Source: Chloroflexota bacterium
Lineage (GTDB): Bacteria > Chloroflexota > Anaerolineae > Anaerolineales > Villigracilaceae
Direction: 5' to 3'
NCBI GenBank assembly: GCA_016195815.1
Contig: JACPYX010000007.1
Coordinates: forward strand, 372,001-436,000
DNA length: 64,000 bases
Of the stretch, positions 1-9,447 are shown piece by piece (positions within the stretch are counted from its first letter, which is position 1; each line of letters begins with the position of its first letter). The notes under the pieces are model-generated. The model made no database searches, was not told where the DNA came from, and was given only the letters and a program-made list of their open reading frames with translations. The position numbers and the translations under genes were made by a program.

Positions 1-1
1 G

Positions 2-304
2 TATGCCTTATACGTCTCTTTGAATCGTGGCGCGGAAGATTCTTCGATCTTGCCTCTTGTCGATTCCCCGTTTACTCCCACGCCTGCTTCAACGCCGACA
101 ATTAATCCGACCCTGGCTGCGGCATTTATTGGCACACAGGTGGCCACGCGTTTGCCTACTTATACTCCCCCGGCGTCGTTCGCTATTCCAACCTTTGCAG
201 ATCAAACTCAACCTCCCAGCCGTATACCTATTGGTTTGTTGATTTTCGGTTTCCTGTTCATTGGTGCTCTGGGGATTGTGGTCTCTTTCTTGCGCGGCAG
301 ATAA
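2..304 (+). CDS. C-terminal end of a membrane-anchored protein (partial)
   Basis: The reading frame is open from the first bases of the window, so the true start lies upstream and only about 100 residues are seen. What remains is a Pro/Thr-rich low-complexity stretch (TPTPASTPT type), one hydrophobic segment of about 20 residues (starting PIGLLIFGFLF) and a short basic end (RGR). This is the pattern of an extracellular protein on a flexible stalk, anchored by a C-terminal membrane helix. The function cannot be named from this end alone. A hairpin terminator follows directly. Confidence 0.7.
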   Translation, partial: YALYVSLNRGAEDSSILPLVDSPFTPTPASTPTINPTLAAAFIGTQVATRLPTYTPPASFAIPTFADQTQPPSRIPIGLLIFGFLFIGALGIVVSFLRGR

Positions 305-307
305 ATA

Positions 308-335
308 GAAACCGGACTCGAGCGAGTCCGGTTTC
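308..335. terminator. Bidirectional intrinsic terminator
   Basis: A 13-bp perfect inverted repeat (308-320 and 323-335) lies between two convergent genes. It ends with a short T-containing run on the + strand. Confidence 0.75.
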
Positions 336-358
336 TATAATAATCATCTTTGTAGAAA

Positions 359-733
359 TTAGTTGTTGCAGGAGCCGCCGCAAGCGCAGTCACCTTCGCC
401 TTGTTTGTGATCGTGTGATTTTGCATTCGGGCTGTCAACCACAAATCCGGCGCCGCGTTCAGGATCATTGACAAAATCAATTTTCGCGCCGCGCAGATAA
501 TCAATTGAAGTCTCGTCTACAACAACTTTGATGCCGTTTAAATCAAAAGTTGTATCCACGTCGCGAAAATTATTGTCGAGAGCCATGCCGAAATTTACCC
601 CACAACATCCGCCGCCGGCCACGAAAACGCGCAAAGCATATCCGTCAAGTTTCCGTTCCGAAAGAATATCATTTACTGCTTTGGATGCAGCATTTGTTAG
701 TGTTAGGGTTTGGATATCGAGTTCCTGCAACAT
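359..733 (-). CDS. HesB/IscA/ErpA-type iron-sulfur cluster protein
   Basis: This 124-residue protein has the A-type carrier fold signature: TLTNAASKAV at the start, a GGGCCGVNFG cysteine motif (Cys43/44), RGAKIDFV and GAGFVVDSPN near the end. A-type carriers hold or transfer Fe-S clusters using one Cys in mid-protein and a C-terminal Cys-x-Cys. Here the C-terminal pair is Cys116/Cys118 with a further Cys122, and a His/Asp/Lys-rich insert (SHDHKQGEGD) separates it from the conserved NPN-like motif. The spacing between the ligands is therefore about eight residues longer than in IscA. It has its own promoter, back to back with that of hppA. A good Shine-Dalgarno site precedes the ATG. Family assignment is firm; the client protein is unknown. 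Confidence 0.9.
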   Translation of the reverse strand: MLQELDIQTLTLTNAASKAVNDILSERKLDGYALRVFVAGGGCCGVNFGMALDNNFRDVDTTFDLNGIKVVVDETSIDYLRGAKIDFVNDPERGAGFVVDSPNAKSHDHKQGEGDCACGGSCNN

Positions 734-772
734 GATTTCTCCTTATATGAATAAGTCTGGCAAAGTTGACTT

Positions 773-801
773 ATCTTATCAAAAATCACCGGATATGTCA
801 A
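773..801 (-). promoter_or_regulatory. Promoter of the HesB/IscA gene
   Basis: On the minus strand TTGACA (796-801) is followed after 17 nt by TAAGAT (773-778). It lies upstream of the 733 start. Confidence 0.6.
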
Positions 802-825
802 CGATGGCGGTATTTATCGTTTTTC

Positions 826-854
826 TTGACACAAACCCTTTGCGCCTGTAAAAT
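826..854 (+). promoter_or_regulatory. Promoter of hppA
   Basis: TTGACA (826-831), 17-nt spacer and TAAAAT (849-854) precede the ATG at 924, predicting a leader of about 60 nt. The -35 boxes of this promoter and the divergent one are 24 nt apart. Confidence 0.7.
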
Positions 855-923
855 CCTTTTGCTTTCAATAGATAGGCGCAAAGCCTACCATCCTTAAATT
901 CAGCTCGGGAGGAACTACCCCAC

Positions 924-3272
924 ATGTATGCCATGCAAGGACTTACTTCACTGGAGGCAATTGCGATCTGGGTTGTATTTGGCATTGCCATTATCGGCCT
1001 TTTATATGCAGTCTTCCTTCGCTCTCAAATCTTGAAAGAAGATAAGGGCACGCCCAAGATGCAGGAGGTTTGGGGTGCAATCAAAGACGGAGCGGACGCT
1101 TACCTGCGCAAGCAGTTGCGTTCCATCTTACCTTTGATTGGAATTTTGACTGTCGCACTTTTCTTCTCTGTTTATATCGTCCCTCCGTCTCCGGAGGCCA
1201 TGCAGCGTTTTGCCGGTCAAAGCGAAGCTAGCGTCCGTTTTATTATCGGCATCGCCCGGGCGTTGGCTTTTGTGATGGGCGCCGGCTTTTCATTGACAGT
1301 TGGCCAGATCGGTATGCGTATGGCTGTTCAAGGAAATGTACGCGTCGCGGCCGCATCAAAGCGATCTTTTGGAGACGCGCTTCGCATTGCCTATCGCGCC
1401 GGGACGATCACGGGCATGTTGACTGATGGCCTGGGCCTGCTCGGCGGGACGTTGATCTTTATCCTGCTTGGTATTGCCGCTCCGGACGCGCTGTTGGGTT
1501 TCGGCTTCGGTGGTACGCTCCTGGCTTTATTTATGCGCGTGGGCGGCGGCATTTTCACAAAAGCCGCGGACGTCGGCGCTGACCTGGTCGGTAAAGTGGA
1601 AGCCGGTATCCCTGAGGATGATCCGAGAAACCCGGCTGTGATCGCGGACCTCGTCGGTGATAACGTCGGCGATTGCGCCGGTATGGCGGCAGATATCTTT
1701 GAGTCTTACGAGGTCACGATCGTGTCCGGACTTATTCTTGGCCTGGCGCTCTGGCACATTACCAATCGCCTTGAGTGGATCATCTTCCCGCTGATGGTGC
1801 GCGGCATAGGCGTTCTCTCCTCGATTTTTGGCACCTATGTTGTGAAGAGCGAGCCGGGAAAGAGCGGCAATGCCATGGCGGCCATCTTCCGCGGTTTCCT
1901 TTCTTCCGCCGCCATTTCTGCTGCGCTCTTTTTTATTGCGGGATTTTTCTACCTGAATACGTCCGCTATGAATCAATGGGGCGGGTGGTGGCGAACGCCA
2001 ATGACGGTATTTGTAGGCGTCTTGCTGGCAATCCTGATTGATCGCCTGACGGAATACTTTACCGGCACCGAGGCCTCCCCGGTCAATGAGATCAAGAAAG
2101 CCGCGGATACCGGCCCGGCTACGCTGATCTTGCAGGGCATCGCCTCTGGGTTCGAGTCATCTGTTTGGTCTGTGATCGTGATCGCGCTGACGATTGTCGC
2201 TTCCATTTTTATTATGGGGACCATTCCCGGCCTGGATGCAGGCCAGCGCGTGTCCTTTATTCTCTACGGCGTTGCCATGACCGGCATCGGCATGTTGACC
2301 TTGACTGGCAACAACGTCGCGATGGATTCCTTCGGTCCAATCTCTGACAACGCTAACGGCATTGGCGAGATGGCCTGGTCTGGCATGGAAGATAAAGAGA
2401 CCAAAGATGCCCAGCAGATCATGGCTGATCTTGATGCGGTGGGCAATACAACGAAGGCCATTACGAAAGGCGTCGCGATTGGGTCTGCGGTGATCGCGGC
2501 TGTCTCCCTGTTCGGTTCATTCCTGGTGGATGTGTCTCGCGCCCAGGCTGGTCTTGGAATTCCGGCTGGCCAGCAAATTCAGGCCATCGGTATCCGTGTT
2601 GACATTCCGCAGGTATTTGTTGGTATGTTGATCGGCGGCGCCTTGCCGTGGCTGTTCTCATCGTTTGCCATTCAGGCTGTTTCGCGAGCCGCTTCCTTGA
2701 TCGTCATGGAAGTCCGCCGCCAGTTCAAGTTGGGCGTACTCGAAGGCAAAGTCCCGCCGGATTACAAGCAGGCGGTTGAGATTTCAACGACCGCCGCGCA
2801 GAAAGAATTGGTCTCGCTGGCTTTACTTGGCATCGTGACTCCGATCGTGGTCGGTCTGCTCTTGCAGGTCGAAGCGTTGGGCGGTTTCCTAGCCGGAATC
2901 ATTCTCTCCGGTCAATTGCTGGCGGTTTTCCTCAATAACTCTGGCGGCGCTTGGGATAACGCCAAGAAGCTCATTGAAGATGAGCCGAAAGATCCAAAAA
3001 ATAATACCGGCAAAGGCTCCGAGCGCCATAAAGCTGGCGTGGTGGGCGACACAGTTGGCGATCCATTCAAGGATACGGCCGGCCCGGCGCTTAACCCAAT
3101 GATCAAGGTCGTAAACCTGGTCGCGGTTATCATCGCTCCAATCATTGTGCAATACGAAGGGGCAACGGGCGCTGCCTTGTATACTGTGTGGGCGGTAGCC
3201 TTGATCTTGCTTGGTTTATTGGGCTGGGCAGTGATACGCTCGAAGGCGCCGGCGCCTGATATGGCGAAATAA
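924..3272 (+). CDS. hppA: Membrane-bound proton-translocating pyrophosphatase
   Basis: The 782-residue polytopic protein hydrolyses pyrophosphate and pumps ions across the cytoplasmic membrane. Length and about 16 hydrophobic segments fit the family. The substrate-site motif DVGADLVGK lies near residue 216, followed by DNVGDCAGMAADIFESY, and a second acidic cluster (DTVGDPFKDTAGPALNP) lies near the C-terminus. The sequence GNTTKAITKG near residue 510 has Lys and Thr where K+-dependent enzymes have Ala and Gly/Ala, so by the known rule this is a K+-independent, H+-pumping type. GGGAGG lies about 11 nt before the ATG. A hairpin terminator follows. Confidence 0.96.
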   Translation: MYAMQGLTSLEAIAIWVVFGIAIIGLLYAVFLRSQILKEDKGTPKMQEVWGAIKDGADAYLRKQLRSILPLIGILTVALFFSVYIVPPSPEAMQRFAGQSEASVRFIIGIARALAFVMGAGFSLTVGQIGMRMAVQGNVRVAAASKRSFGDALRIAYRAGTITGMLTDGLGLLGGTLIFILLGIAAPDALLGFGFGGTLLALFMRVGGGIFTKAADVGADLVGKVEAGIPEDDPRNPAVIADLVGDNVGDCAGMAADIFESYEVTIVSGLILGLALWHITNRLEWIIFPLMVRGIGVLSSIFGTYVVKSEPGKSGNAMAAIFRGFLSSAAISAALFFIAGFFYLNTSAMNQWGGWWRTPMTVFVGVLLAILIDRLTEYFTGTEASPVNEIKKAADTGPATLILQGIASGFESSVWSVIVIALTIVASIFIMGTIPGLDAGQRVSFILYGVAMTGIGMLTLTGNNVAMDSFGPISDNANGIGEMAWSGMEDKETKDAQQIMADLDAVGNTTKAITKGVAIGSAVIAAVSLFGSFLVDVSRAQAGLGIPAGQQIQAIGIRVDIPQVFVGMLIGGALPWLFSSFAIQAVSRAASLIVMEVRRQFKLGVLEGKVPPDYKQAVEISTTAAQKELVSLALLGIVTPIVVGLLLQVEALGGFLAGIILSGQLLAVFLNNSGGAWDNAKKLIEDEPKDPKNNTGKGSERHKAGVVGDTVGDPFKDTAGPALNPMIKVVNLVAVIIAPIIVQYEGATGAALYTVWAVALILLGLLGWAVIRSKAPAPDMAK

Positions 3273-3318
3273 GCAAAATTCTGTTCTGAATTAGCCAACA
3301 GGCAATGACTTTTATAGA

Positions 3319-3350
3319 GGCAGCCCACCATGCGATGGGCTGCCTTCTAT
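3319..3350 (+). terminator. Intrinsic terminator after hppA
   Basis: A 9-bp stem (GGCAGCCCA at 3319-3327 with its complement at 3336-3344) is followed by a T-rich stretch. Confidence 0.75.
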
Positions 3351-3455
3351 TATTATGTGCAAGAAGGTCGAAGCATAAATTATCAGAAACTTGAGCGATT
3401 CAATATGCGATTTATTCATTGTTCCCAAGTATAATATTCGATTGGAGAATGTTAT

Positions 3456-4631
3456 ATGGCTTCAAGTTTGGATGATAGAGGCGATCTGGAGATTACGATC
3501 GTATTGCCTTGTCTCAATGAAGAACGCACTGTGGGAGTCTGTGTTGACAAAGCAATAAGTTTTCTTCGACGATATGCCATCAAAGGTGAGGTCCTTGTGG
3601 CCGACAATGGCAGTACGGATCGGTCTGTAGATGTCGCGGTTGGCCGTGGTGCAAGAGTCGTTCGCGTCAGCGACAAGGGATATGGCAATGCTCTGCGAGG
3701 AGGCTTCACCGGATCTCTTGGCAAATTCATCATTATGGCTGATGCAGACGACAGTTACGATTTGGAAAACCTGTTTCCATTCGTCGAAAAATTGCGGGAT
3801 GGGTATGATCTTGTAATGGGAAACCGTTTCAAAGGAGGAATCCGCAAAGGCGCTATGCCCTGGCACCATCGTTATATAGGCAATCCTGTCCTCTCGTTTC
3901 TCGGCAGGCTTTTTTTTAATTCACCAGCAAGCGATTTTCACTGCGGCCTGCGTGGTTTTACAAAGAAAGCCATTGAACAAATGGATTTGCAAACGACCGG
4001 CATGGAGCTTGCCAGCGAAATCATCATCAAAGCCTCGATCTTCGGCATGAAAGTTTGTGAAGTCCCCACGGTTCTATTTCCAGACGGCAGGGGAGCGCGT
4101 CCGCATTTGCGAAGCTTTCGAGACGGCTGGAGGCACCTGCGGTTCCTGTTGCTCTATAGCCCGCGTTGGTTGTTTTTTTATCCCGGTTTATTTTTTCTGA
4201 TTGTCGGCGGACTGGCCAGCTTGGCATTGTTCTTTGGCCCGGTGGATATTGGTCTGCGCCCACTTGACTTTCACAGTTTCATACTAGCAGGCGCGGCCAC
4301 GATGCTTGGCTTAAGCACTCTTTCATTTGCGGCAATCACTCGCGTATTTGCATACAATTTTGGTTATCTTCCGACTCGTCCCTCTTTCTTTTTCCTGTTC
4401 AAATATTTCAACCTGGAAATCGGGATTGGGATAGGTTTATTGATGGCATTGCTGGGTGCGATCATTATTGTTCGCGCTGCCCTCCTTTCTGCTTCGCCGG
4501 GTTTTGCTGTGATTGGATTTGGAAATAGTATCCGCCTTGTCTTTGGCGGAAGCCTGTCTGTCCTTGCTGGCGGGCAGATCGTCCTGACCAGTTTTGTGTT
4601 GAGCATTCTGGGGCTGAGAGAGCGAAAGTGA
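3456..4631 (+). CDS. Family 2 glycosyltransferase with C-terminal membrane helices
   Basis: This 391-residue protein starts with a GT-A fold of the dolichyl-phosphate mannose synthase type: TIVLPCLNEERTV near residue 14, ADNGSTD near 49 and the ADADDSYD metal motif near 95. After residue 225 come several hydrophobic segments (YPGLFFLIVGGL, LLMALLGAIIIV and others). Such enzymes move a sugar from a nucleotide donor to a polyprenyl phosphate or glycan at the membrane. A TATAAT box (3430-3435) and GGAG before the ATG support the start. It heads a + strand run with two methyltransferase genes, pointing to a surface glycan pathway. The donor sugar is not predictable. Confidence 0.88.
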   Translation: MASSLDDRGDLEITIVLPCLNEERTVGVCVDKAISFLRRYAIKGEVLVADNGSTDRSVDVAVGRGARVVRVSDKGYGNALRGGFTGSLGKFIIMADADDSYDLENLFPFVEKLRDGYDLVMGNRFKGGIRKGAMPWHHRYIGNPVLSFLGRLFFNSPASDFHCGLRGFTKKAIEQMDLQTTGMELASEIIIKASIFGMKVCEVPTVLFPDGRGARPHLRSFRDGWRHLRFLLLYSPRWLFFYPGLFFLIVGGLASLALFFGPVDIGLRPLDFHSFILAGAATMLGLSTLSFAAITRVFAYNFGYLPTRPSFFFLFKYFNLEIGIGIGLLMALLGAIIIVRAALLSASPGFAVIGFGNSIRLVFGGSLSVLAGGQIVLTSFVLSILGLRERK

Positions 4632-4644
4632 AAGGGATACTCGA

Positions 4645-5373
4645 ATGAGCGATGTTCGCACACCATTATACGAAAGATATTATTCCACATTCAAGGTTAA
4701 TAAGCGGCGTAAGGGGCTGGCGTTATGGCATTTTATACGCTGGCATCACGAAAAATACTACCCCATTTTCAAGAGCTATAATCGCGACTCCCCAATTTTA
4801 GAAATCGGGTGTGGGGCAGGTGAGATGTTGGGCTATTTTAAAAAGATAGGTTTTAGAAACGTGATGGGTGTAGACATATCTGCAGAACAAGTTGCAGAAG
4901 CAATAACAGACGGCTACAACGCCGCCCATGCTGATGCTCTCGCTTACATGAAGGAACACGCAGAACAGTTTGAAATCATCCTCGCCATGGATATCATCGA
5001 GCATTTCAAGAAGGATGAACTCTTTGAGCTGCTCTCGGCGGTTTTACGCGCCTTGAAGCCGGGCGGACTGCTGGTTATCCAAACGCCGAACGGCGATGGT
5101 TTGATGCCGGGTTACGTAATCTATGGCGACTTCACGCACTTTACCATCCTGTCGCCTCTGTCATTAACCCATATTCTGACATTTATTGGATTTGAAAAAA
5201 TTCGTTTCAAAGAGGTCGGCCCGGGCCACATTATTCATTTCCCGCTTTTTATTGCCTGGCAATTTATCCGGTTGTTTGCGATGATTGTAAAGTTGATCGA
5301 AATCGGGCGTATTCAAAAATACTGGACTGAATCGATCATCTGTACCTGTCGAAAGCCGGCAGTGCGAGTATGA
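4645..5373 (+). CDS. Class I SAM-dependent methyltransferase
   Basis: The 242-residue protein carries the SAM-binding motif ILEIGCGAG near residue 51, the acidic end of strand two (VMGVDIS) and an LAMDIIEHF motif followed by LKPGGLLVIQTPNG. These mark the methyltransferase 11/23 group, which methylates sugars, lipids or small molecules. The substrate is unknown. It begins 13 nt after the GT2 gene and likely shares its transcript, so a glycan or lipid-linked sugar is a reasonable guess. Confidence 0.85.
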   Translation: MSDVRTPLYERYYSTFKVNKRRKGLALWHFIRWHHEKYYPIFKSYNRDSPILEIGCGAGEMLGYFKKIGFRNVMGVDISAEQVAEAITDGYNAAHADALAYMKEHAEQFEIILAMDIIEHFKKDELFELLSAVLRALKPGGLLVIQTPNGDGLMPGYVIYGDFTHFTILSPLSLTHILTFIGFEKIRFKEVGPGHIIHFPLFIAWQFIRLFAMIVKLIEIGRIQKYWTESIICTCRKPAVRV

Positions 5374-5401
5374 CCGACTTATAAATAAGGGCGAAATAGC
5401 T

Positions 5402-6094
5402 ATGTTTCAAAAGGAGTACTCCTGGCTTCCCGCGTTCCTCATGCATGCGGCTCAATATGCTTATCAATTCCCATTCTGGTTTCGGCAGTGGTTTTATCCA
5501 CGACGCTCATTCACTTTTCGCGGACAAGTGCATGAATATTTTGAGCATCCTTATAATGCAACCTGGCGTAATGAGCGTGCGGTTGAGGTGCCAATCATTC
5601 GCGAGTTGATAGATGATTTTGATCCACTGAGTGTCTTGGAGGTTGGAAATGTTCTTTCGCATTATTACCCAGTTTCGCATACGGTGGTGGATAAATATGA
5701 ACGCGGCCTACATGTCCTTGCCGATGATATAACCAACTTTCGCACCTTGCGGTTGTATGAGTTCATCGTCAGCATTTCAACCCTGGAACACGTGGGGTGG
5801 GACGAAACCCCCAGGGAGTCTGGTAAACACAGACGTGTCGTCGCACATCTCCGTACCCTGTTGGCGGCGAACGGCAAAATGGTTGTCACTGTGCCTCTCG
5901 GATATAACCATGAACTCGATGAAGACTTAGGTGAGACACGCCTTGGCTTCGATGAGTACTACTTTTTCAGGCGAACCGGGATTGAAACCTGGGTGGAAGC
6001 CTTGTGGAAAGATGTAAAAGGATCGCGTTACAACGCTCCTTTCCCGAAGGCCAATGCCCTTGCTATTTGCATGGTCGGCAATAGAAATCTTTGA
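5402..6094 (+). CDS. SAM-methyltransferase-like protein, divergent
   Basis: The 230-residue protein has an altered motif I (SVLEVGNVLSHY, near residue 78) and a SISTLEHVGWDE segment where methyltransferase 11 proteins have LEHV. The usual GxGxG loop is changed, with only one Gly left, so SAM binding needs proof. The N-terminus is rich in aromatic residues. It follows the preceding methyltransferase after 28 nt and ends one base before the convergent GT4 gene. A role in the same glycan pathway is inferred from position only. Confidence 0.7.
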   Translation: MFQKEYSWLPAFLMHAAQYAYQFPFWFRQWFYPRRSFTFRGQVHEYFEHPYNATWRNERAVEVPIIRELIDDFDPLSVLEVGNVLSHYYPVSHTVVDKYERGLHVLADDITNFRTLRLYEFIVSISTLEHVGWDETPRESGKHRRVVAHLRTLLAANGKMVVTVPLGYNHELDEDLGETRLGFDEYYFFRRTGIETWVEALWKDVKGSRYNAPFPKANALAICMVGNRNL

Positions 6095-6095
6095 C

Positions 6096-7247
6096 TCAAT
6101 TTATTTCTGAGACGACTAAATTAGCTCGGATTCTTTCAAGTGCAGCAAGATACTCATCTGCGACCTTTTCCCAGCTCAGTCGCGCGACTGCGTAATCCCT
6201 AACCTTTGCCCTAAGCAAAGCTAGGCGTTCGGGTTCCTTCAACGCCTCGGACGTAGCGTGCTCAATATCTGCCGTCTCTGGTGCGACGGGAAAGAACAAC
6301 CCTCGATCGGCTTCGTTAATCTCGAACAGAGATTCTTTTGAAATGACAATAGGCGTCCCACACGCCATGCACTCGGACGCAGTTAGCGTAAACCCCTCGC
6401 CCTTCGATGGATGGACCAACAGGTCAGCGGAGGCGTAGAGGTCTCTCAATGTTTCTTCGGAAACGTTTTCAAAATAAGTTAGGTTTGGTAATCCCCAGTT
6501 CGCAGGGCTGTAATCATCAGGGCGTCCGACCAGTACCCAGTGCCAATCCTTGTGCTTCTCAATCAACGGCCGGATTAAGCGGACTCCCTTCCGCTCTACC
6601 ATGCGACCGACGAAGAGAAGCAAGGGAATTTCCGCATTGCCACTGATTTCCGCGCGAAACTTGTTTCGTTCTTGTGTAGGGGCAGGTGAGAAAAAGCCGG
6701 TGTCCACGCCGAGCGGAACGATATCGTATTTTTTACCTGGATTGACACGGCTCATCCCCTCGCGGACATTTGCAGTGATAAAGACCAACTGGTCTGCTGT
6801 CTGAAACATAGCCCGCCCAATCGTCCCGTATGCAACGGACTGTAGAATTCGCTTATACCACTGGCTGTATGGAATGAATTTGGCGTATTGGGTAATGAGC
6901 ACGGGCTTTCGCAGTATTTTCAAGATCAGGAATGCCAGAATGTTGATGGGATACAGGCAGTCTTGTAGGTGGGCAATGTTGCACCAGCGGATGTTGTTAT
7001 ATAATTCCACCAGAACGCTTGGGTGAGGAATTGGGCTGGGAAAGCCGAGTTTCTCCTCGGCGATGTTCCAGGCGCGAATCGGAACATCTCCCTCCTGCGC
7101 GCCTCGGAATTTCGGCGGTACATCCGCTGCCATCCAGCGAACTTGGTGCCCGAAAATGCGGTAGTGTTTGGCAAGATTGTACGAAACAATCTCAATGCCT
7201 CCTATATGTTCGGGATAATAGTAGTTTCCGACAATCAGGATTTTCAT
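6096..7247 (-). CDS. Family 4 glycosyltransferase (GT-B fold)
   Basis: The 383-residue protein begins with KILIVGNYYYPEHIGGIEIV, the Gly-rich acceptor loop of GT4 enzymes. The C-terminal half has LLFVGRMVERKG near residue 212 and the donor-site E-x7-E motif EGFTLTASE followed by CGTPIV near residue 285. It transfers a sugar from an NDP donor with retention of configuration. A TATAAT box (7265-7270 on the minus strand) lies 17 nt before the start. It faces the GT2/methyltransferase run and is divergent from the membrane protein at 7286, so it belongs to the same surface-polymer locus. Confidence 0.9.
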   Translation of the reverse strand: MKILIVGNYYYPEHIGGIEIVSYNLAKHYRIFGHQVRWMAADVPPKFRGAQEGDVPIRAWNIAEEKLGFPSPIPHPSVLVELYNNIRWCNIAHLQDCLYPINILAFLILKILRKPVLITQYAKFIPYSQWYKRILQSVAYGTIGRAMFQTADQLVFITANVREGMSRVNPGKKYDIVPLGVDTGFFSPAPTQERNKFRAEISGNAEIPLLLFVGRMVERKGVRLIRPLIEKHKDWHWVLVGRPDDYSPANWGLPNLTYFENVSEETLRDLYASADLLVHPSKGEGFTLTASECMACGTPIVISKESLFEINEADRGLFFPVAPETADIEHATSEALKEPERLALLRAKVRDYAVARLSWEKVADEYLAALERIRANLVVSEIN

Positions 7248-7285
7248 ACGGCTTTGGTGGATGTATTATATCCAAAGGATGATTT

Positions 7286-9424
7286 ATGCAAAGACGAAAT
7301 ATAGGAATTTTTCTTGGAAGCGTGTCTTTCGCTCTGTGGCTCATTGTTTGCGTTACGCTGTTCATTGTTTATGCGGCGCGCTCCAGTTATATCTATCAAT
7401 TCATATTCGACGGTTTCGGCCCTGCATTCCTGAGCATTTCCAGAGTTGAGCCGTTTTCATATTTCTGGGGTCTGGCTGTATCGTTGTTGGGGAGTTTGTT
7501 GTTTTCCCTTTCTTACATTTCTCTGGGCCTGTTTCTTTTTGATCTGCTTGGCGGTTGGCCTGCCGGGGCTTCCCGCACTTTGCCTGGTTATCTCGCCTTA
7601 ATAGGAACAGCCTTTCTCCTGGGACAAATGGCGATCTCATCCATTTTTATTTTGCTGGGCGGGCTTTACCAATTAACGGCCGGCGAAGTGATTGTCACCA
7701 TTTTGTTGATGACGCTGGTTGGCGCAAAATCGTGCATACGGTTATTTGGAAACATTAAAAGGAATCAACTCGCGAATCCCGCCAGCGAGACGCTCGACAA
7801 CTTTGACAAAACCCTGCTCTCTTTTTCTGCAATTGCTGTTGCTCTCGGCTTGCTCTATTCATCTGCCCGCCTAAGCTACGATTCGGTTGCCGTTTATTTT
7901 TCAAATGCCAGACTTACCGCCTTGACGAATCATATTCAATTTTTTCCAAACGATGCTTTTATCACGAGCTCATTTCATGCAGGGATTCAGTATGCGGCGA
8001 TCATTCAGGTTTTTGGCGATCAGGCGGCGAGGATGTATTCCTGGGTGGGGGGAATAGTTCTGCTGATTTTCATGATTGCCCTGGGCGAGACGCTTGGCCT
8101 CTCCCGTCGGTCGCGGATCGCCCTGCTTGCCATGCTGGTCACATCAACTGCATTTTTCGACCTGCTGGGTGACGGCAAAATTGACCTGTGGACATCTGCT
8201 CCTGCATTGGCTGCCGCTTATTGGATGGTGGTGGACAGCCAATTGCCTGGCAGACGAGGCCCGCCGTTCTTGGTCGGTCTGCTGGTGGGGTTTGCAATCA
8301 TATCACGGCCGTTCAACGCGCCGCTCCTGTTTGTCTTCATGACATTGTTCTATTTGCTGGAGGCCTTTGTTCACAAAAATGAAGCAGAATGGCATTTGGG
8401 GTTACTGATCAAAAAGATGCTTGAAATTGGGGCGGGCGTTTTAATTCTAGCCAGCTTTCACCTGATTGCCGATTGGATCATTTTGGGAGACCTGCTGGCT
8501 ACCTTTGCGAATGCTTCCAAAATGACGAGCACATCTATTTGGCAATGGTCTTTTGATCCGCGGGATATTTGGGTATTCCGTCTTCTCTACCCGTTTGTCG
8601 TGACGTTCATTAATTCGCCACAGAGCCTTGGCAATATATCCCCGCTTTTTCTGGCTCTCCTGCCATTGTTTTTTCTACGTGAGGTCAGACTGCAGGTAAA
8701 AATCTCCAGGGAGTTGACATGCCTTCTTTTCGCGGCTCTCGCGACGCTCATCCTGTGGATTGGATTATATTTTGCCGTTGAAGAGATTCGGTATGTTTTG
8801 TTTCTATGGATTGTGATCTTTATGCCTGTCGCAAGCCTGACCGACATCTCTTTACACGCCACGGGCGGTATCTTTCCCAAGTTGATCAAATCAATTTTGA
8901 GCATTCTGCTTATTTTTGTTTCCGTGCGCGCAATATTCATTTCTCTGGCGACGTATTCTCCCATTGATAAAAACGGAAATCCCCAGTGCTACGATATTCC
9001 ATTTTGCGATTTCCTGCGGCCAGTGAATGAAATTGCGCCGCTTGGAAGCCGGGTTCTTGCTTTGAATGCTTATCGGTATTATCTTCGATCTGACCTGTTT
9101 GTGTGTTCATCACGAGCAGGGGAATATGAGGTGCTGCGGGATGTGTCAAAAAAGAGCGCGGAGGCATTCTGGCTGGAGGTCTATCGTCAAGGTTATCAAT
9201 ATGTGACGTACGAAAAGAATTATGCAGTCCGTCACCTTTTTATTGATTTCGTCCCGGCACCATCAAATGTCCCGGCGTGGATGGAGTTAGAACCGATTTT
9301 CGGAGTCCCCGGTGATGTTGTGGTTGCGTACCGTGTTGTTGTGACTAACCCGCCCGTTCAATCTCGAAAAATGTGTCAAAAGGATTCGGCGGGCATTTGG
9401 GAAGTAACGACGGTTGGACAATGA
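7286..9424 (+). CDS. Polytopic membrane protein, possible GT-C-type glycosyltransferase
   Basis: This 712-residue protein has roughly a dozen hydrophobic segments over residues 1-540 and a soluble C-terminal part of about 160 residues (LRPVNEIAPLGSRVL, YEKNYAVRHLF). The layout matches ArnT/PMT-like GT-C enzymes, which use polyprenyl-phosphate sugars outside the membrane, but I do not see a decisive catalytic motif. AAGGATG precedes the ATG at 7286. Context next to GT2 and GT4 genes supports a glycan role; a plain membrane protein of unknown function is the alternative. Confidence 0.65.
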   Translation: MQRRNIGIFLGSVSFALWLIVCVTLFIVYAARSSYIYQFIFDGFGPAFLSISRVEPFSYFWGLAVSLLGSLLFSLSYISLGLFLFDLLGGWPAGASRTLPGYLALIGTAFLLGQMAISSIFILLGGLYQLTAGEVIVTILLMTLVGAKSCIRLFGNIKRNQLANPASETLDNFDKTLLSFSAIAVALGLLYSSARLSYDSVAVYFSNARLTALTNHIQFFPNDAFITSSFHAGIQYAAIIQVFGDQAARMYSWVGGIVLLIFMIALGETLGLSRRSRIALLAMLVTSTAFFDLLGDGKIDLWTSAPALAAAYWMVVDSQLPGRRGPPFLVGLLVGFAIISRPFNAPLLFVFMTLFYLLEAFVHKNEAEWHLGLLIKKMLEIGAGVLILASFHLIADWIILGDLLATFANASKMTSTSIWQWSFDPRDIWVFRLLYPFVVTFINSPQSLGNISPLFLALLPLFFLREVRLQVKISRELTCLLFAALATLILWIGLYFAVEEIRYVLFLWIVIFMPVASLTDISLHATGGIFPKLIKSILSILLIFVSVRAIFISLATYSPIDKNGNPQCYDIPFCDFLRPVNEIAPLGSRVLALNAYRYYLRSDLFVCSSRAGEYEVLRDVSKKSAEAFWLEVYRQGYQYVTYEKNYAVRHLFIDFVPAPSNVPAWMELEPIFGVPGDVVVAYRVVVTNPPVQSRKMCQKDSAGIWEVTTVGQ

Positions 9425-9447
9425 TTGCGGCTTGCTCATCCATCTTT

